Of a stretch of 64,000 nt of DNA, positions 36,369 to 45,261 are shown in pieces. The DNA is taken from positions 248,001-312,000 of the forward strand of contig NZ_WBXO01000003.1 of assembly GCF_008933955.1 (NCBI RefSeq). The letters are read 5' to 3'. The translations under genes were made by a program, and so were the position numbers. Source of the DNA: Heliorestis acidaminivorans. Lineage in GTDB: Bacteria; Bacillota; Desulfitobacteriia; Heliobacteriales; Heliobacteriaceae. Below the pieces are notes generated by a model. That model made no database searches. It had not been told where the DNA came from and was given only the letters and a program-made list of their open reading frames with translations. Position 1 is the stretch's first letter. Each line of letters begins with the position of its first letter.

Positions 36369-38015
36369 ATGGTATCGAAGAAAAGCACTTCCCTTCGCGT
36401 AAAAATCATGGCACCCATTGCCGTGGTTGGAATCTTAATCTTAATGCTTTTAAGCAGTAACCTTGTTTTTACCAAAACCTATGTTGCCAAGATCATGGAA
36501 ACGCGGCAAACGCTAAATCAACTAAATAACTCTATTATGAATGTGCAAAGTGCAACGCAGACCGGAATTATTACGGAAGATGAGCAATATGCCATTGAAA
36601 CAGCGAAAGAATCTTTACAGGCTTTTGCCTTGCTTGACCGGCTAGATGGCTTAGAAGAAGAGCTTGCCTGGGAATTACGTGAAAGCTACACCTACTTTTA
36701 CGGGACCTTGGTTTCTACCAACTCCCTTTTCTTGGAAAACAGGCTTCAAGAGGCACAAGAACGACTGCAGGAAGCGGAAGCTGTCGTTCAACAAATGCAA
36801 AGTGAAATGAATCAGAATCTACGCTTACAAATGGAAAAGTATGAGAGAGCAGTTAGTATTCAAAGCGGATTGTTGATTCTAACCCTACTCGCTACCATCG
36901 TAGGCTTTTCCTATCTTGGATTCATCGTTTTACCAGCCATGATTAAGCCGTTACGTAATCTAGCAGAACAGATGGGAGATTTTGCACAAGGCCAAGGGGA
37001 CTTGCGTAAGCGTATGGAAGTGACCAGTAACGATGAAATCGGCCTCTTAGCCCAGCGTTTTAATGATTTTCTAGACAACCAAAGTAAAATGATCGATTCC
37101 TTAAAAAATATCGGCCACACTATAGGTAGATCAAGTCAAGATTTATCAAGAATTATGGATGAATCGTCCAAAGCGATGGAGCAAGTCGGCCATACGGTAA
37201 CTGATGTAGCTCATGCCGTTGATCGGACTGCTGAGTCATCCCAGGATATTGAAGGCTCAACGAAAACACTGCTGTCCCAATCGTTACAAATCAACCGCTT
37301 TAGCCAATCTGCTACAGAGCAAAGCCGTCAAGCCGAGCAAAGGGCCAATGAAGGCGCCCAAGTTTTAGAGGAAGCTTTAGCATCTGCTAGTCAGGTATCT
37401 CAAACAGCGCAAAATGCAGCCCATACCTTGCAAGCCTTAGACAATGCCTCTACTCGAATATCTGAAGTCGTAACGATGATCGCCTCTATCTCTGAGCAAA
37501 TTAACCTGCTAGCCTTAAATGCTGCTATAGAAGCATCGCGAGCCGGCGAACAAGGTCGTGGCTTTGCTGTAGTGGCCGATGAAGTGCGTAAGCTCGCTGA
37601 AGAGAGCGCACAGTCAACAGCTGAAATTACTAAGCTGATTCGAGAAGTTACCAGCCGAGCCCAAGAAGCTGTACAAGTGATGGCTGAATCAGATAGAACA
37701 GTAAATCAAGTCGTAAACAAAACAGAAAAAGCAGGCCAAAGCTTTAGAGGCATTCAAAAAGATGTCTCTCAATTGGCAACGCAAATGGTGGAGATTGATG
37801 ATGCTTTACAGAAGCAGACTCAAGCAGTAGAAAAAATCCAAACCTCTCTTGCTGTTATTACGGAAGGAAGTGTCGAAACAGCCGCTTCAGCTCAAGAAAT
37901 GAGCGCTAGTGTGGAAGAGCAAATCGCGACCATTGAAAGCATCGGTCACTCTGCCCAGGAGCTGGCCTTATCTGTAGAAAAGCTAAACAGCCTGGTCCAG
38001 CAATTTAAGACCTAA
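36369..38015 (+). CDS. Methyl-accepting chemotaxis protein paired with PstS-like protein
   Basis: A 548-residue receptor: helix at about 13-33, a helical extracytoplasmic domain of about 130 residues (four-helix-bundle type), a second helix ([20 protein letters not shown]), HAMP, and a signalling domain with intact tip [20 protein letters not shown] near residue 385. The bundle is small and could bind a ligand directly or dock the binding protein encoded just upstream. A hairpin terminator follows at 38154. Confidence 0.91.
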   Translation: MVSKKSTSLRVKIMAPIAVVGILILMLLSSNLVFTKTYVAKIMETRQTLNQLNNSIMNVQSATQTGIITEDEQYAIETAKESLQAFALLDRLDGLEEELAWELRESYTYFYGTLVSTNSLFLENRLQEAQERLQEAEAVVQQMQSEMNQNLRLQMEKYERAVSIQSGLLILTLLATIVGFSYLGFIVLPAMIKPLRNLAEQMGDFAQGQGDLRKRMEVTSNDEIGLLAQRFNDFLDNQSKMIDSLKNIGHTIGRSSQDLSRIMDESSKAMEQVGHTVTDVAHAVDRTAESSQDIEGSTKTLLSQSLQINRFSQSATEQSRQAEQRANEGAQVLEEALASASQVSQTAQNAAHTLQALDNASTRISEVVTMIASISEQINLLALNAAIEASRAGEQGRGFAVVADEVRKLAEESAQSTAEITKLIREVTSRAQEAVQVMAESDRTVNQVVNKTEKAGQSFRGIQKDVSQLATQMVEIDDALQKQTQAVEKIQTSLAVITEGSVETAASAQEMSASVEEQIATIESIGHSAQELALSVEKLNSLVQQFKT

Positions 38016-38034
38016 GAGTGCCAGTTCTTTAGGA

Positions 38035-38060
38035 ACACAGGGGGACGGTTCCGCTGTGTC
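38035..38060. repeat. Dispersed GGGGACGGTTC repeat
   Basis: ACAGGGGGACGGTTCCGCTG is flanked by ACACAG and CTGTGT, which makes it a small palindrome-like unit; same core as at 4219. It lies between the receptor stop and its terminator. Confidence 0.7.
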
Positions 38061-38153
38061 ATCTCTGTGTCCTAGAAGTAGCGAGGAACACCCTACAACC
38101 CCTATCGGGATCCTGGAAAAGGAATGAAGCTTTTTAAGAGTCGCCCATAGAGC

Positions 38154-38192
38154 AAAAAACCGTTAAGAGTGAAAGGCTCTTAACGGTTTTTT
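38154..38192. terminator. Intrinsic terminator between receptor and phn operon
   Basis: AAAAAACCGTTAAGAG pairs perfectly with CTCTTAACGGTTTTTT around a seven-base loop, so it works in both directions: for the receptor operon and for the convergent phn operon. Confidence 0.88.
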
Positions 38193-38287
38193 GTTTAACT
38201 TATCAATTTGAAAAGTACTCCGTCACCCGTCTTCGATAGTCCGTAGACACACCAATACCAAGTGCTTAAAGAACAATGTACAATTGC

Positions 38288-39097
38288 CTATGTTACTGCA
38301 ACTTTCGGTAGGCAAAAATATCTCTCACAAACTTGTTGATATATTGCTTGAGAAGAAGAGGCCATAAAGGTTATGGGCGTTCCAGTTAAATCTACCTTTT
38401 CTGCAAAAGGGTTGCCATAATAGCCACCAACTTCTGTTAAGACAATTGTAGCCGCTGAAAAGTCCCAGGATTTTAGCTTGGCCGATATATAGATGTCTAT
38501 ATTGCCTAGAGCGATCTGACAAATAGACAGTGATGCAGAACCACTACAGCGGTGTCCTCTTATTTCTTTGGCTAGATCAAAGAGTTTAATATGTTCTTTA
38601 TAATAAAAGCTTTCAATGCTATTTAGGCTTATATCGGCGATAGCGTTTCTTAATAGCGGTGGCTTGCGTGGAGGAATTCTACAATCGTTCACAAAACTAC
38701 CTCGACCACTTATGGCCCAATAGATGTGGTCTTTCATAACATCATAGACTATACCTAAGCAAGGTTGGCTATTATAATAAAGAGCCACAGAAATAGCAAA
38801 GTTATTTTGAAAGTTAATAAAGTTTGTTGTTCCATCAATAGGGTCAATGATCCATACATAGCCTTTCAAATCATCTTTTTCTTCTTTTTCCTCGCTAATA
38901 ATACCATGATCGGGATAATTATTCTTGATATGATGGATAAGGTATTCTTCGATTTTGACATCGAATTCCGTTAATAGCTCTCTATGGTCATTTTCTTTAT
39001 AGGTACATATTATTTCCTGTTGTATTGCTTTTTTCAACTCTTGACCAGCACATCTTACGATTTCTTTGGCAAATACTACAATCTTACTATCTAGCAT
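38288..39097 (-). CDS. Inositol monophosphatase family phosphatase
   Basis: A 269-residue metal-dependent sugar-phosphate phosphatase. Family motifs are S-E-E-K-E (first metal ligand), WIIDPIDGTTNFI (residues about 82-94) and the second metal site W-D-F-S-A-A with the following G-G-Y. It is the last gene of the C-P lyase operon and overlaps the phnL relic by seven bases, so it probably processes a ribose-phosphate intermediate or recycles phosphate from the pathway. No phnN or phnP is present in the operon, which makes a substitute role plausible. The substrate is inferred from context only. Confidence 0.85.
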   Translation of the reverse strand: MLDSKIVVFAKEIVRCAGQELKKAIQQEIICTYKENDHRELLTEFDVKIEEYLIHHIKNNYPDHGIISEEKEEKDDLKGYVWIIDPIDGTTNFINFQNNFAISVALYYNSQPCLGIVYDVMKDHIYWAISGRGSFVNDCRIPPRKPPLLRNAIADISLNSIESFYYKEHIKLFDLAKEIRGHRCSGSASLSICQIALGNIDIYISAKLKSWDFSAATIVLTEVGGYYGNPFAEKVDLTGTPITFMASSSQAIYQQVCERYFCLPKVAVT

Positions 39098-39309
39098 ATG
39101 ATTTTACCTGCCTGCATATTGAAAGTTTTATCGCATAATCCTTCCATGAATTCTAAGTCATGAAAAATACCTACCATGGAAGTACCTTCTTCTTTCAGTT
39201 TCTCTATAAGTGTTTTTACGCTAATCTGACTACATGCTTTAATCCTTTTATCTAAATTGTGCAGTGTAAAATATTTTGAGAGATTTTCTACCCTGATAAT
39301 TTCTTCCAT
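39091..39309 (-). pseudogene. phnL: PhnL relic with in-frame internal deletion
   Basis: A 72-codon frame with a good AAGGTGG site. The first 26 codons (EEIIRVENLSKYFTLHN..KRI) match the N-terminus of PhnL; the last 40 or so (LIEKLKEEGTSMVGIFHDLEF..) match the PhnL C-terminus with its H-loop (I-F-H-D). Everything between is gone: Walker A, Q-loop, signature and Walker B. Intact PhnL is about 230 residues, so some 150 codons were lost without breaking the frame. The product cannot be an ATPase, but the frame, start and overlap with the next gene are kept. Confidence 0.85.
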
Positions 39310-39340
39310 AGTCCCACCTTTTCTTATGTATTTGTATTTT

Positions 39341-40531
39341 TTACATTGCTATTTTCTTTTGCAAGTAATTGAGTTGGGAAACAAAGTTGCCATCAACGAA
39401 TACATAATTGATTGTGGGATAGTCACTTTCTACTTTTCCAATCACAATAATATCGGCTTTTTTTCCTTCCGCTAGCGATCCTGTTTCATGATCGATTCCT
39501 AATGCTTTGGCAGGGTTGATGGTAACTAATCGAAGCATGGAAGGCAAATCTTTATTGTATTTGTGATGTAGTAAGAATAGAGCATGTAATAGTGATGCAG
39601 GGTAGTAATCGCTACAAAGAATGTCTATACAGCCTTCTTCGATAGCCTCAATGGCTGATAAATTGCCAGAATGAGAGCCCTTTAGTAATACATTAGGTGC
39701 ACCGGCTACTGTGTGCATCTTTTTTTCTTTAGCTTTTTTGGCCACTTCTAAGGTAATAGGGAATTCTGAGATGCTTGTGCCCATTTTTTGTACCAAATCA
39801 AGCTTTTCTAGACTATCGTCGTCATGAGAAGCTAGGGCGACTTGATGCTCTATTGCTGTTTGTGCTATATACATCATCGTTTCTAGATCAAGTTTTTGTG
39901 CTCTTTGTAAATCGAGAATATGCTGTTCAATTTCTTCATCACTATAATTTTTGTAACCTCGTACTGTTTCTCTATAGAGTTCCAAATCTCTGTATTGTCC
40001 TTGTCCTGGCGTGTGATCCATAAAAGAGAGTAAGTGAATTTTTCTTTTACGAATATATTCAAGTAAATAATTAACGTCATCAACATTGTCTAGTTCATAG
40101 CGGGCGTGAAAACGATGCCGTATTAAGCGATTGCTATCTTCTGTTTTTTCGATAAGGTCGATTAGTTTTTTTACATTTTCAGAGCTTCGAATGGCTTTTG
40201 GTGAAAAGATGGATTCTTTATAAAGGGAAAGAGAGTGGTACATAGTAGTAATTCCCTGGTTGACTAATTGTTTTTCTACTTCTCGAATGGCCATTCGAAA
40301 ATCTAAGACACTGCTTGGCCTTGGTGATGCCATGTGTTCTATGTAATCGGAGTGAATATCTATAAAGCCTGGAGCAATGTATCCACCTTTTACGTCAATG
40401 ATTTCTAAACCTTCCCTTGCTATTTTCCCGGTTTCTTCAATTCTAGCAATTCTATCACTTTCGATGAGAAGTTCCTGATTATCTAAAACCTTATCTTCAA
40501 GGATAATCTTTCCGTTAGTAAGTAGATACAT
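39341..40531 (-). CDS. phnM: C-P lyase pathway diphosphatase/hydrolase PhnM
   Basis: A 396-residue amidohydrolase-fold enzyme: I-D-V-K-G-G-Y-I-A-P-G-F-I-D-I-H-S-D with the metal-binding H-x-D, a central SFMDHTPGQGQYRD motif typical of PhnM, A-L-A-S-H-D-D-D and the C-terminal CSDYYPAS. PhnM cleaves diphosphate from the ribose-triphosphate phosphonate to give the substrate of PhnJ. It lies 21 bases after phnK. Confidence 0.94.
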   Translation of the reverse strand: MYLLTNGKIILEDKVLDNQELLIESDRIARIEETGKIAREGLEIIDVKGGYIAPGFIDIHSDYIEHMASPRPSSVLDFRMAIREVEKQLVNQGITTMYHSLSLYKESIFSPKAIRSSENVKKLIDLIEKTEDSNRLIRHRFHARYELDNVDDVNYLLEYIRKRKIHLLSFMDHTPGQGQYRDLELYRETVRGYKNYSDEEIEQHILDLQRAQKLDLETMMYIAQTAIEHQVALASHDDDSLEKLDLVQKMGTSISEFPITLEVAKKAKEKKMHTVAGAPNVLLKGSHSGNLSAIEAIEEGCIDILCSDYYPASLLHALFLLHHKYNKDLPSMLRLVTINPAKALGIDHETGSLAEGKKADIIVIGKVESDYPTINYVFVDGNFVSQLNYLQKKIAM

Positions 40532-40552
40532 GACTTTCGCCTTCCTTTTGGA

Positions 40553-41398
40553 TCATAGTAAAGAGTGAACCAACTGTTGGGTATAAGGATGTTGTGGATC
40601 TTCTAAGATCTGATCGGTCAGTCCTTGCTCAATTATTTTTCCATTAAGCATTACAATAGTTCTGTCAGCTAGCATGCGAATGACTGCTAGATCGTGAGAA
40701 ACTATAATCATACTGATTTTTAACTCTCGTTGTATTCTCTTTATTAAGTCAAGGACATTGGCTTGAACAGATAAGTCAAGCCCTGTTGTAACTTCGTCAA
40801 GCAATAAGATAGGTGGATTATTGGACAAAGCTTTGGCGATTTGCACTCTTTGTTGCATACCGCCTGAAAAATTTTGTGGTGCTTCTCTGATTCGGTAAGA
40901 GGGTATTTTTACTTTATTGAGTAATTCTGAAGCTCTTGAAGTCATATATGATACTTCTCTGTTGCCTGAGGCTATAAGCTTCTCCGCTACATTGCCAATG
41001 GAAGAAAAGTTCATTCGTAAGCCCAAGTAGGGGTTTTGATATACCATAGCCATTATCTGATTTCTAATATATCTTTTCTGTTGAGAATTCTGTTCAAATA
41101 TGTTGGCTTGCCCTTTTTTATAAGCTCGAATATAGGCTGAACCTTTAGTCACTTCTTGATCAAAGTAAAGACAGCGCATGAAAGTTGATTTGCCAGAGCC
41201 TGATTCACCAACAATACCTAAGATTTCACCTTCATAAAGTTCTAAAGATAGGCCTTGACAAGCGTAGACGGTTTGACAGCAGGGGCAATAGTTTTTCTCT
41301 AGCCTTTCTTCTTCTAAATTGAAGCAATTAGAACACCCCGTTCCAAATTGCTTTACCATGTTATTAACTTTTAAGATGGGTTCTTCTGTACAGTACAT
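40553..41398 (-). CDS. phnK: C-P lyase ABC protein PhnK with cysteine-rich insert
   Basis: A 281-residue ABC-type ATPase: Walker A VGESGSGKST, Q-loop Y-Q-N-P, signature FSGGMQQRVQIAKAL, Walker B ILLLDEV, H-loop VSHD and the C-terminal D-P-Q-H-P-Y-T-Q-Q-L-V. PhnK binds the PhnGHIJ core and helps drive the lyase cycle. Between residues 22 and 47 an insert holds C22-x2-C25 and C38-x2-C41 (plus C40 and C47), a zinc-ribbon-like arrangement not present in the E. coli protein. It overlaps nothing; phnJ ends 15 bases upstream. Confidence 0.92.
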   Translation of the reverse strand: MYCTEEPILKVNNMVKQFGTGCSNCFNLEEERLEKNYCPCCQTVYACQGLSLELYEGEILGIVGESGSGKSTFMRCLYFDQEVTKGSAYIRAYKKGQANIFEQNSQQKRYIRNQIMAMVYQNPYLGLRMNFSSIGNVAEKLIASGNREVSYMTSRASELLNKVKIPSYRIREAPQNFSGGMQQRVQIAKALSNNPPILLLDEVTTGLDLSVQANVLDLIKRIQRELKISMIIVSHDLAVIRMLADRTIVMLNGKIIEQGLTDQILEDPQHPYTQQLVHSLL

Positions 41399-41413
41399 TT
41401 GTTACACCTCTAG

Positions 41414-42253
41414 CTATAGAAGCTCTTGATTTAATCTTTGCAAACAGTAACTGCTGTCATTACATTGGTAATATTTGTGTCCACTCTCTTCATCAATCAA
41501 TTCATCAAAATAGACAGCTGATGCTCCACAAAGATGACATGTTCGTCCTGAAAAATCTTCTGTCTGGAAGGGATAATCATTAAAAGCCAAAGATTGAACT
41601 GTCGTGTAAGGCGGTATGGCATATATTTTCTTTTCTCTACCTGCACCTAGTAAGATAAGCGCTTTAGAGTTATGTAGTTTGCAGTTGTCATAGCGTGGAA
41701 TGGGACTTGGTGACATAACATAACGCTGGTGTACAAGCACAGGATGATCTGCTCCTGTAGTCATCTTGTTATGTTTCATAATTTGTTCAAAAAGCATGAG
41801 CCATATGGCACTGTACTCCTGATCGGCATGAAGTCTTTGCGTTATGTATTCGCTTGGTTCTACTTCTCGTAATGGTTCTGGTATGGGTACTTGCAATACC
41901 AAGATTTGATCGGCTCTTAATTCTACTTCCGGAATTCTGTGTCTGCTTTGAATAATTGTCGCTGTTGCTGTTTGTTCTGTTTCTCTAATTCCGGTCATTT
42001 TATTAATAAATTTCTTTATATTTACAGCATTTACTGACTCATCACAACCTTGATCGATTACTTTGACTATATCATCTTGGCCTAGGAGCGATAAAGTCAG
42101 TTGCAATCCACCTGTTCCCCAACCTCTAGCGATAGGCATTTCTCGTGAGGCAAAGGGGACTTGATAGCCTGGTATAGAAATTGCTTTTACAGTTGCTCTT
42201 CTTATTTCTCTTTTGGAACCTTCGTCAAAGAAGGCAAAGTTATATGCTTTCAT
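41414..42253 (-). CDS. phnJ: C-P lyase radical SAM subunit PhnJ
   Basis: A 279-residue catalytic subunit. The cluster and catalytic cysteines are in the exact PhnJ spacing C239-x2-C242-x21-C264-x5-C270. The glycyl-radical region VPFASREMPIARGWGTGG near residues 32-49 is present, as is the S-R-H-R-I-P-E and Q-V-P-I-P-E-P-L-R segment. PhnJ cleaves the carbon-phosphorus bond of ribose-1-phosphonate-5-phosphate. It overlaps phnI by 14 bases. All key residues appear intact. Confidence 0.96.
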   Translation of the reverse strand: MKAYNFAFFDEGSKREIRRATVKAISIPGYQVPFASREMPIARGWGTGGLQLTLSLLGQDDIVKVIDQGCDESVNAVNIKKFINKMTGIRETEQTATATIIQSRHRIPEVELRADQILVLQVPIPEPLREVEPSEYITQRLHADQEYSAIWLMLFEQIMKHNKMTTGADHPVLVHQRYVMSPSPIPRYDNCKLHNSKALILLGAGREKKIYAIPPYTTVQSLAFNDYPFQTEDFSGRTCHLCGASAVYFDELIDEESGHKYYQCNDSSYCLQRLNQELL

Positions 42254-43394
42254 GGTTCTCTTCCTTTTTCTTCGTCTTCCTGAGGCTGTCTAGTTCTGAT
42301 TGGAAGGTGACGTAGTGAGGAAGCTTCAAGTGTGAGATAAAACCGCTTGCTTCTACGGCATCAATGTGTAGTAAGACGAATTCTTCATCATGGACTGCTG
42401 TGGGAGATAGGAGATCTTTCTTTGCTAGACAACTATCTAGGATACTCATGGCAATAGCTTTGGTTTCGTTTTGACCGTAACAGAGGCCATAACCAACTGT
42501 AAACTCAATTTCCTTTCTTCCTTTTTCTTTTTCTATAACTTGTGGTATTAAGGATTCTACTTCTGTTACTTCTATTTCACCAATGTAGACAGCGTCTTCC
42601 TCATTTCCTTCTTGAAGTGGATAATCAATATGAATAGGCAGATAACCAACTCTCAACTCACCGACTGTAGGATGAACCATTCCGTATCCTCGAATAGCGG
42701 CGTAACCTAGTGCAGTTACCGCACCTGCTTCTCCTCTTGTTAAAGTCTGTAGTCTGGCACTGCGTCTTGTCGGAAATTCAATGCTTTTTCTGGTTATATC
42801 ATCAGGTTCACTGTCGTCAATTTTTACGGGAGGAAGAAGTCCTTCTGCTCGTAAAAAGGAGATAACTTTGGGAACTTTTGTGTAACTATGCTCTGAGGTC
42901 TTTTGCTTAGCACCAGATGCTTCTTCTTCAGAATTTGACCATCCTTCTGCTTCAAATTCTTGCAGAAGTTTTTCTAGATCTTCTATCTTTTCCTCATAGA
43001 GTTCAAAGTCTAACAGGCGATGCCTATAATCATAACTTGCGCCTAAGATCTGTCCGCCTGGAATGTCTTTCAGAGCGGCTGATATTCTTCTCTCTATTCT
43101 CATGTCTTCTGTATCAACGACTTGGGAGTAATATTTTCTTGGCAAGGTAGAGCGATAGGCTCTTAATATAAAGGTAGCTTCTTCTGGATTGCCTTCTGCT
43201 TGTTTGATAGCCAAAGCGGCTAATTCTCTGGCATATAAACTGCTTTCTGACATGATTTTATCGATAAGACCACGAAGAGTTCCTTGTATAACTTCTACAT
43301 CAATCTTTTTTTTGGCTTTAATGCGCTGATATTGTAACCTTTTGATGGATTCTTCTATGGCAGATGAACCGCCTTTTACTGCTACATAACCCAT
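42240..43394 (-). CDS. phnI: C-P lyase subunit PhnI
   Basis: A 384-residue protein starting MGYVAVKGGSSAIEESIKRLQYQR, with E-A-T-F-I-L-R-A-Y-R-S-T-L-P-R, D-I-P-G-G-Q-I-L-G-A-S-Y-D-Y-R-H-R-L-L-D and F-P-T-R-R-S-A-R-L-Q-T-L-T-R-G-E, all typical of PhnI. It is the nucleosidase-like subunit that swaps the adenine of ATP for the phosphonate, working with PhnGHL in E. coli. Here PhnL is lost as an ATPase, which is notable. Confidence 0.95.
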   Translation of the reverse strand: MGYVAVKGGSSAIEESIKRLQYQRIKAKKKIDVEVIQGTLRGLIDKIMSESSLYARELAALAIKQAEGNPEEATFILRAYRSTLPRKYYSQVVDTEDMRIERRISAALKDIPGGQILGASYDYRHRLLDFELYEEKIEDLEKLLQEFEAEGWSNSEEEASGAKQKTSEHSYTKVPKVISFLRAEGLLPPVKIDDSEPDDITRKSIEFPTRRSARLQTLTRGEAGAVTALGYAAIRGYGMVHPTVGELRVGYLPIHIDYPLQEGNEEDAVYIGEIEVTEVESLIPQVIEKEKGRKEIEFTVGYGLCYGQNETKAIAMSILDSCLAKKDLLSPTAVHDEEFVLLHIDAVEASGFISHLKLPHYVTFQSELDSLRKTKKKEENHESI

Positions 43395-43420
43395 GTTGTG
43401 TACCTCTTTATTTAGGATTG

Positions 43421-44011
43421 CTAAGTAAGACCATCTATTATTGTTGTTCTTGGAAGAGCCAGTAGTCTTGCTTCAGGATCTAGAAAATAGATGTCAATTC
43501 CTATAGGATAGTTGATGTTTTTTTGTGCTCTTGCTTCTATCCAATTGTCCTTTTCATAAATGTTCATGAATTGAACTGTTTCGATACCAGGTCCTTTTAA
43601 TTGATACTTTTCTTCCTTAGAGATTTTTTCTACTTCCACGATCAATGTTGCTGATTGGTGGGGATTAATCAGCTCTCCTGACTTGCATTGCTCAATGGCA
43701 TTTACTAGTTGCCCTGCTTCTCGATTTTGTAATAAGAAAATGAAATCAGCCTCATGAAGAGGTGCTGACTTAGCATAAGTAATTTGACTAACATACTTGC
43801 TGATGGTTTCACTATTTTGGCCGAGAATGTGAAAAGTAACTTCTGTATCTAAGAGCATTTGCATGAATAAATATGTGGAATCGTTACAAGGTATCTTTAT
43901 GTCCTTAGAATCTCTAAACTCATCTAGTATATTGATCGTTCCTGGTTTTGAGAGGCTATCTATTAGCTTACGATATGCTTTTTGTACAGCATGAGGATCA
44001 TAAATAGTCAT
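43421..44011 (-). CDS. phnH: C-P lyase subunit PhnH
   Basis: A 196-residue protein: Y-D-P-H-A-V-Q-K-A-Y-R-K-L-I-D-S-L-S-K-P-G near the start, L-L-D-T-E-V-T-F in the middle and L-K-G-P-G-I near residue 140, followed by the family ending G-I-D-I-Y-F. PhnH is a core subunit with a PLP-transferase-like fold and no known independent activity. It lies 14 bases downstream of phnG. Confidence 0.92.
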   Translation of the reverse strand: MTIYDPHAVQKAYRKLIDSLSKPGTINILDEFRDSKDIKIPCNDSTYLFMQMLLDTEVTFHILGQNSETISKYVSQITYAKSAPLHEADFIFLLQNREAGQLVNAIEQCKSGELINPHQSATLIVEVEKISKEEKYQLKGPGIETVQFMNIYEKDNWIEARAQKNINYPIGIDIYFLDPEARLLALPRTTIIDGLT

Positions 44012-44025
44012 TTTTCGCTACGCTC

Positions 44026-44448
44026 CTATAGACTCATGGTGGTAAAGTCTACTTTTGTTTTCAAGATTTGTAATCTTTCTTGCTCTTCTAGCTCTTGATT
44101 TTTCTTTTCTTCTCTTATAAGTAGTTCTTCCCATGCTTTTGTTTCGAAAAGATTGGCATTATAAGCTGAATCTATAATCGCCAAATAGTAGGCTTTCTGA
44201 GGATTTTGTTCTTGTATTATGCCTAGGCCGATTGTGTCTTCAATTTGCACTTTACATTCCGTTATTAGCACTTCACCTATGTAAAATAGTGTATGCTGGC
44301 TTTGATCACGCATTTTTACCATAACTAATCCTTGTTGAGGTTCTTGAATTATCTGTACTTGATAGCGTTCTAAGATCTCTTCTGCTAAAGTTCTCGCTAG
44401 CTCCATAGAACCTTTTACAAGTATGGTCGTTCGTCTTTTCCTTTGCAC
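44026..44448 (-). CDS. phnG: C-P lyase subunit PhnG
   Basis: A 140-residue protein with Q-R-K-R-R-T-T-I-L-V-K-G near the start, P-Q-Q-G-L-V-M-V-K-M-R-D, F-Y-I-G-E-V-L-I-T-E-C-K-V and Y-L-A-I-I-D-S-A-Y. GTG 44448 was chosen: GGGGAGG lies seven bases upstream and it starts where the family starts; the longer frame overlaps the phnE fragment. PhnG is part of the GHIJ core. Confidence 0.92.
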   Translation of the reverse strand: MQRKRRTTILVKGSMELARTLAEEILERYQVQIIQEPQQGLVMVKMRDQSQHTLFYIGEVLITECKVQIEDTIGLGIIQEQNPQKAYYLAIIDSAYNANLFETKAWEELLIREEKKNQELEEQERLQILKTKVDFTTMSL

Positions 44449-44464
44449 AAACTTTCCTCCCCAA

Positions 44465-44698
44465 CTATGCGTTGCTTTGTAGTCTTCTTTTAAAGCGCGT
44501 TGAGATGGCTTCAAGTATGATAGCTACGGCCAAAACTAGGTAGGTAATGACACCTACTTCACGTAAATCGTAATAATGACCGCTGGCCATATAAAGTTCA
44601 AAGCCAATTCCACCAGCACCGGCGGCGGCTCCCATGGCTACGGCGACTGCAAAGTTAATTTCAAACCGCATAAAAGTCCACGATAAAAGATAAGTCAT
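44465..44698 (-). pseudogene. phnE: PhnE permease, C-terminal fragment after frameshift
   Basis: A 77-codon frame holding the last part of the phosphonate permease: SWTFMRFEINFAVAVAMG, G-A-A-A-G-A-G-G-I-G-F-E-L and one final membrane helix. Upstream of its ATG the same frame reads L-P-S-S, which aligns with the L-P-Q-V of full PhnE. The ATG overlaps the stop of the N-terminal fragment as ATGA, so translation restart is possible. Confidence 0.85.
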
Positions 44699-45261
44699 AG
44701 AGGAAGGTAAGCGTGCGCTATGATATGTGTATAGCTAGCTCCAGTAGCTCGCAGTGCTTCTACTGAAGAATCACCTACTTCATCGATAGTTTCGATGAAT
44801 GTACGAGTTAAAAAGCCAAAGGTAGCAAAAAACAAGGCAAAATAGCCGGTCAAGGCACTTTGACCAAAAGAAAAAAGTAAAATCAAAGCCCAAACTGCAT
44901 CAGGAATATTTCTGGAGAAGGAAGCAACGCCTCGACTTAAAGTGCTCAGTATAGAATTTACTTTTGTTGTTTTTGAACCAAAGATGGAAAAGAAAAAGGC
45001 ACATAAGGCCGCTACTGTTGTTGCTGCAATCGATATGAGCACTGTTTCTTGTAGCTTAATCATAATATCGGGAAGTCTCGTCATGGCATTGGCATCAGGA
45101 TAGAAGTTGCTCAAAGACCAGGTAATTGCTTTGTATATACTTGTAAAGCCTTTAGCAATGTCATATTCTGTCACGATAATAGAGCTAACGGTGATGGCTG
45201 TTAAAGCTAAAAAAAAGAATATTCGGTTATTTCTTCGTACCGTAAATATATCAGGCCCCAC
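44695..45261 (-). pseudogene. phnE: PhnE permease, N-terminal fragment before frameshift
   Basis: A 188-codon frame with membrane helices (FFFLALTAITVSSIIVT and others), the S-R-N-I-P-D-A-V-W-A-L motif and the start of the coupling loop E-A-L-R-A-T-G-A-S-Y-T-H-I-I, breaking off at A-Y-L-P-L-stop. PhnE permeases are about 265 residues, so the rest is in the overlapping fragment at 44465. Adding one TTCC next to the existing TTCC near 44702 joins both into one frame that aligns over the loop. GTG start overlaps phnC by 11 bases. Confidence 0.85.
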
